Of a DNA stretch of 15,838 nucleotides, positions 15,056 through 15,838 are shown piece by piece. How positions within the stretch are numbered: the stretch's first letter is position 1; each line of letters starts with the position of its first letter. Position numbers and translations under genes: made by a program. The notes beneath the pieces are model-generated. The model searched no databases. It saw only the letters and a list, made by a program, of their open reading frames with translations, and had not been told where the DNA came from. The stretch comes from Actinomycetota bacterium (GTDB taxonomy: Bacteria > Actinomycetota > Acidimicrobiia > Acidimicrobiales > AC-25): contig VAXF01000103.1 in the NCBI GenBank assembly GCA_005888395.1, positions 1-15,838 of the forward strand. The letters are read 5' to 3'.

Positions 15056-15093
15056 GCATACCTCCCCAGCACGAGGACCAACCTCAAGGGGAA

Positions 15094-15109
15094 GCGAACA
15101 TATGTTCGC
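15094..15109. promoter_or_regulatory. LexA/SOS box, perfect 16-bp palindrome upstream of the HNH gene
   Basis: GCGAACATATGTTCGC is a perfect inverted repeat. Its core CGAAC-N4-GTTCG matches the LexA box of Actinobacteria and Bacillus exactly in both arms. It lies 38 bases before the GTG start of the HNH gene. On the minus strand it covers the predicted -10 (GAACAT, 15102-15107), so LexA binding should block transcription until DNA damage. Confidence 0.75.
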
Positions 15110-15130
15110 ACATTCCGCCGAGGTTGTCAA
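15102..15130 (-). promoter_or_regulatory. Sigma-70-type promoter of the HNH gene
   Basis: The minus strand has a perfect -35 TTGACA (15125-15130), a 17-base spacer and a -10-like GAACAT (15102-15107) inside the SOS palindrome. The -35 begins four bases after the YdeI-family stop codon. It is the only consensus -35 noticed in the window. Confidence 0.5.
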
Positions 15131-15134
15131 GCGA

Positions 15135-15710
15135 TCAGGGATAGATCTTTTCGTTGGCCTCGAGCATCGCCACGAACTTGGCGATGCGGCGCGCCCGCGT
15201 CTCGGGCTTCTTGGCGTCCTGGATGCGGTAGAGGATCGCGTACCGGTTGCGACTGTCGAGCCCCTCGAAGAACAGGCGCGCGCGACGGCTCTTCGCCAGC
15301 GCCCGCTGAAGGTCATCAGGCACGGTCGCCGTGCTCTGCGCGTCGTAGGCCGAATCCCACCGGCCGTCCTTCTTCGCGCGCTCGACCTCGCGCGCGCCCG
15401 CGGGCTGCATCCTCCGTGCCCTGATCAGCGCCGTCGCCTTGTCGCGGTTGATCTTCGACCACACGCTTCTCGCAGAACGCGGCGTGAACTTCTGGAGCCA
15501 CTGTTGATCGTCGAACGCTCGCTTCTGCCCGTCGATCCACCCATAACAGAGCGCGACCTCGAGGGCGCCCTCATACGAAACACTGACGAGAGCCGCCCCC
15601 TTCTTTGCGATTTTCACCCAGCTACCGCGCGATGCGGCGTGATGAGCATCGAGCCACTTCTCCCACAGGCCCGCGGACCCGAACTCTTTCGTCGGAAGGG
15701 TCGACGTCAA
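15135..15710 (-). CDS. YdeI/OmpD-associated (OmdA) family protein
   Basis: This 191-residue protein matches the YdeI/OmdA family: Phe-Gly-Ser-Ala-Gly-Leu-Trp-Glu-Lys-Trp-Leu near the start, Trp-Val-Lys-Ile-Ala-Lys-Lys-Gly (31-38), Val-Ser-Tyr-Glu-Gly-Ala-Leu, Ala-Leu-Cys-Tyr-Gly-Trp-Ile-Asp-Gly (53-61), Phe-Thr-Pro-Arg (75-78), and Ser-Val-Trp-Ser-Lys-Ile-Asn (82-88). The C-terminal OmdA part contains Val-Pro-Asp-Asp-Leu (130-134), with Asn155-Arg-Tyr and a Lys-Pro-Glu-Thr-Arg-Ala-Arg-Arg-Ile segment (168-176). Family members are linked to stress or antimicrobial-peptide resistance in some bacteria, but no activity is established. The best start is TTG at 15710, whose last two bases begin the TGA of the VOC gene (TTGA overlap); no Shine-Dalgarno is evident, consistent with translational coupling. 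The frame stays open upstream only as a shadow of the VOC gene. Confidence 0.85.
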   Translation of the reverse strand: MTSTLPTKEFGSAGLWEKWLDAHHAASRGSWVKIAKKGAALVSVSYEGALEVALCYGWIDGQKRAFDDQQWLQKFTPRSARSVWSKINRDKATALIRARRMQPAGAREVERAKKDGRWDSAYDAQSTATVPDDLQRALAKSRRARLFFEGLDSRNRYAILYRIQDAKKPETRARRIAKFVAMLEANEKIYP

Positions 15711-15838
15711 GCGATCACGTGGTAGATCGCGACGACGACGCCGTCGGGGTCGACCGTCGAGAAGTCGCGATGGCCCCACGGCCGGTCCTCGAGCGGGCTG
15801 CATTCGACGCCGGCGCCATCCAACCGCGAGCGCCACTC
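15707..15838 (-). CDS. VOC/glyoxalase-like protein, C-terminal 43 residues (5' part outside the window)
   Basis: The minus-strand frame entering from the right edge ends at TGA 15707-15709. It reads Glu-Trp-Arg-Ser-Arg-Leu, Gly-Val-Glu-Cys-Ser-Pro-Leu-Glu-Asp, Pro-Trp-Gly-His-Arg-Asp-Phe-Ser-Thr-Val-Asp-Pro-Asp-Gly and Val-Val-Val-Ala-Ile-Tyr. The Pro-Trp-Gly-x-Arg-x-Phe, then Asp-Pro-Asp-Gly, pattern is the closing half of a vicinal oxygen chelate (glyoxalase/bleomycin-resistance) domain. The Glu or His metal ligand cannot be judged from so short a piece. It overlaps the YdeI-family start by four bases, so the two form one operon. Confidence 0.7.
   Translation of the reverse strand, partial: EWRSRLDGAGVECSPLEDRPWGHRDFSTVDPDGVVVAIYHVIA

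Noticed and set aside
15126..15717. Twelve-base direct repeat GTCAAGCGATCA at 15126-15137 and 15706-15717 flanking the YdeI-family gene, like a target-site duplication.
   Set aside because: A window of this size should hold several 12-base matches by chance. There is no transposase or inverted end, and both copies fall in normal gene-end sequence.
15711..15836. N-terminal extension of the YdeI-family frame to 15836 (233 aa).
   Set aside because: The extra residues are Arg-rich and are the out-of-frame shadow of a convincing VOC/glyoxalase C-terminus ending at 15707.

Overview
The window looks like chromosomal DNA of a high-GC actinomycete, most probably an uncultured relative of the Acidimicrobiia (inference). 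The grounds are: strong G/C preference at third codon positions; frequent GTG and TTG starts; TAnnnT-type -10 elements a few bases from start codons, as in leaderless actinobacterial genes; a thiamine-diphosphate enzyme very like mycobacterial IlvG; a DUF222/13E12-type HNH gene behind an actinobacterial-type LexA box; and an LppX/LprG-like lipoprotein. No rRNA, tRNA, CRISPR array, IS element or phage gene was seen. Genes are packed tightly, often overlapping by 1-4 bases.

Layout. 2-460 is the 3' end of a CpaB/RcpC-type pilus assembly gene (+). 508-1656 is an amidohydrolase (+). 1675-2370 is a PHP-domain phosphoesterase (-). A divergent spacer with a 3 x 15 bp tandem repeat separates it from a small unknown gene, 2484-2939 (+). 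2926-5666 is a tldD-tldE pair (-) with an ATGA overlap. 5715-6092 is a hotdog thioesterase (+) carrying the residue pattern of fluoroacetyl-CoA thioesterase FlK. 6089-9416 is a coupled three-gene unit (-): lipoprotein, alpha/beta hydrolase, ilvG-like TPP enzyme. 9473-11211 is a coupled pair (+): LPG-synthase/flippase-type membrane protein and PAP2_3 phosphatase. 11208-12005 is a class III adenylate cyclase (-). 12065-13924 is dxs (+), interrupted by an in-frame TAG at codon 558. 13945-15055 is an HNH endonuclease gene (-) broken by a frameshift, preceded by a perfect SOS-box palindrome. 15135-15710 is a YdeI/OmdA-family gene (-), overlapping the 3' end of a VOC/glyoxalase-like gene that enters from the right edge.

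How the genes may work together. The TldD/TldE pair should form one peptidase. The flippase-like protein and PAP2_3 enzyme are probably co-translated and suggest a step in lipid-linked envelope chemistry. The lipoprotein, hydrolase and TPP enzyme are translationally coupled, but no pathway can be named. Promoters follow one theme: TAnnnT hexamers lie 6-11 bases before several starts, and one divergent promoter pair (9442-9448) seems to share a single symmetrical -10. The points most worth a second look are the dxs amber codon, the SOS box and promoter in front of the damaged HNH gene, the shared bidirectional promoter, the 15-bp tandem repeat and the FlK-like thioesterase. No clearly new multi-gene system was recognised.
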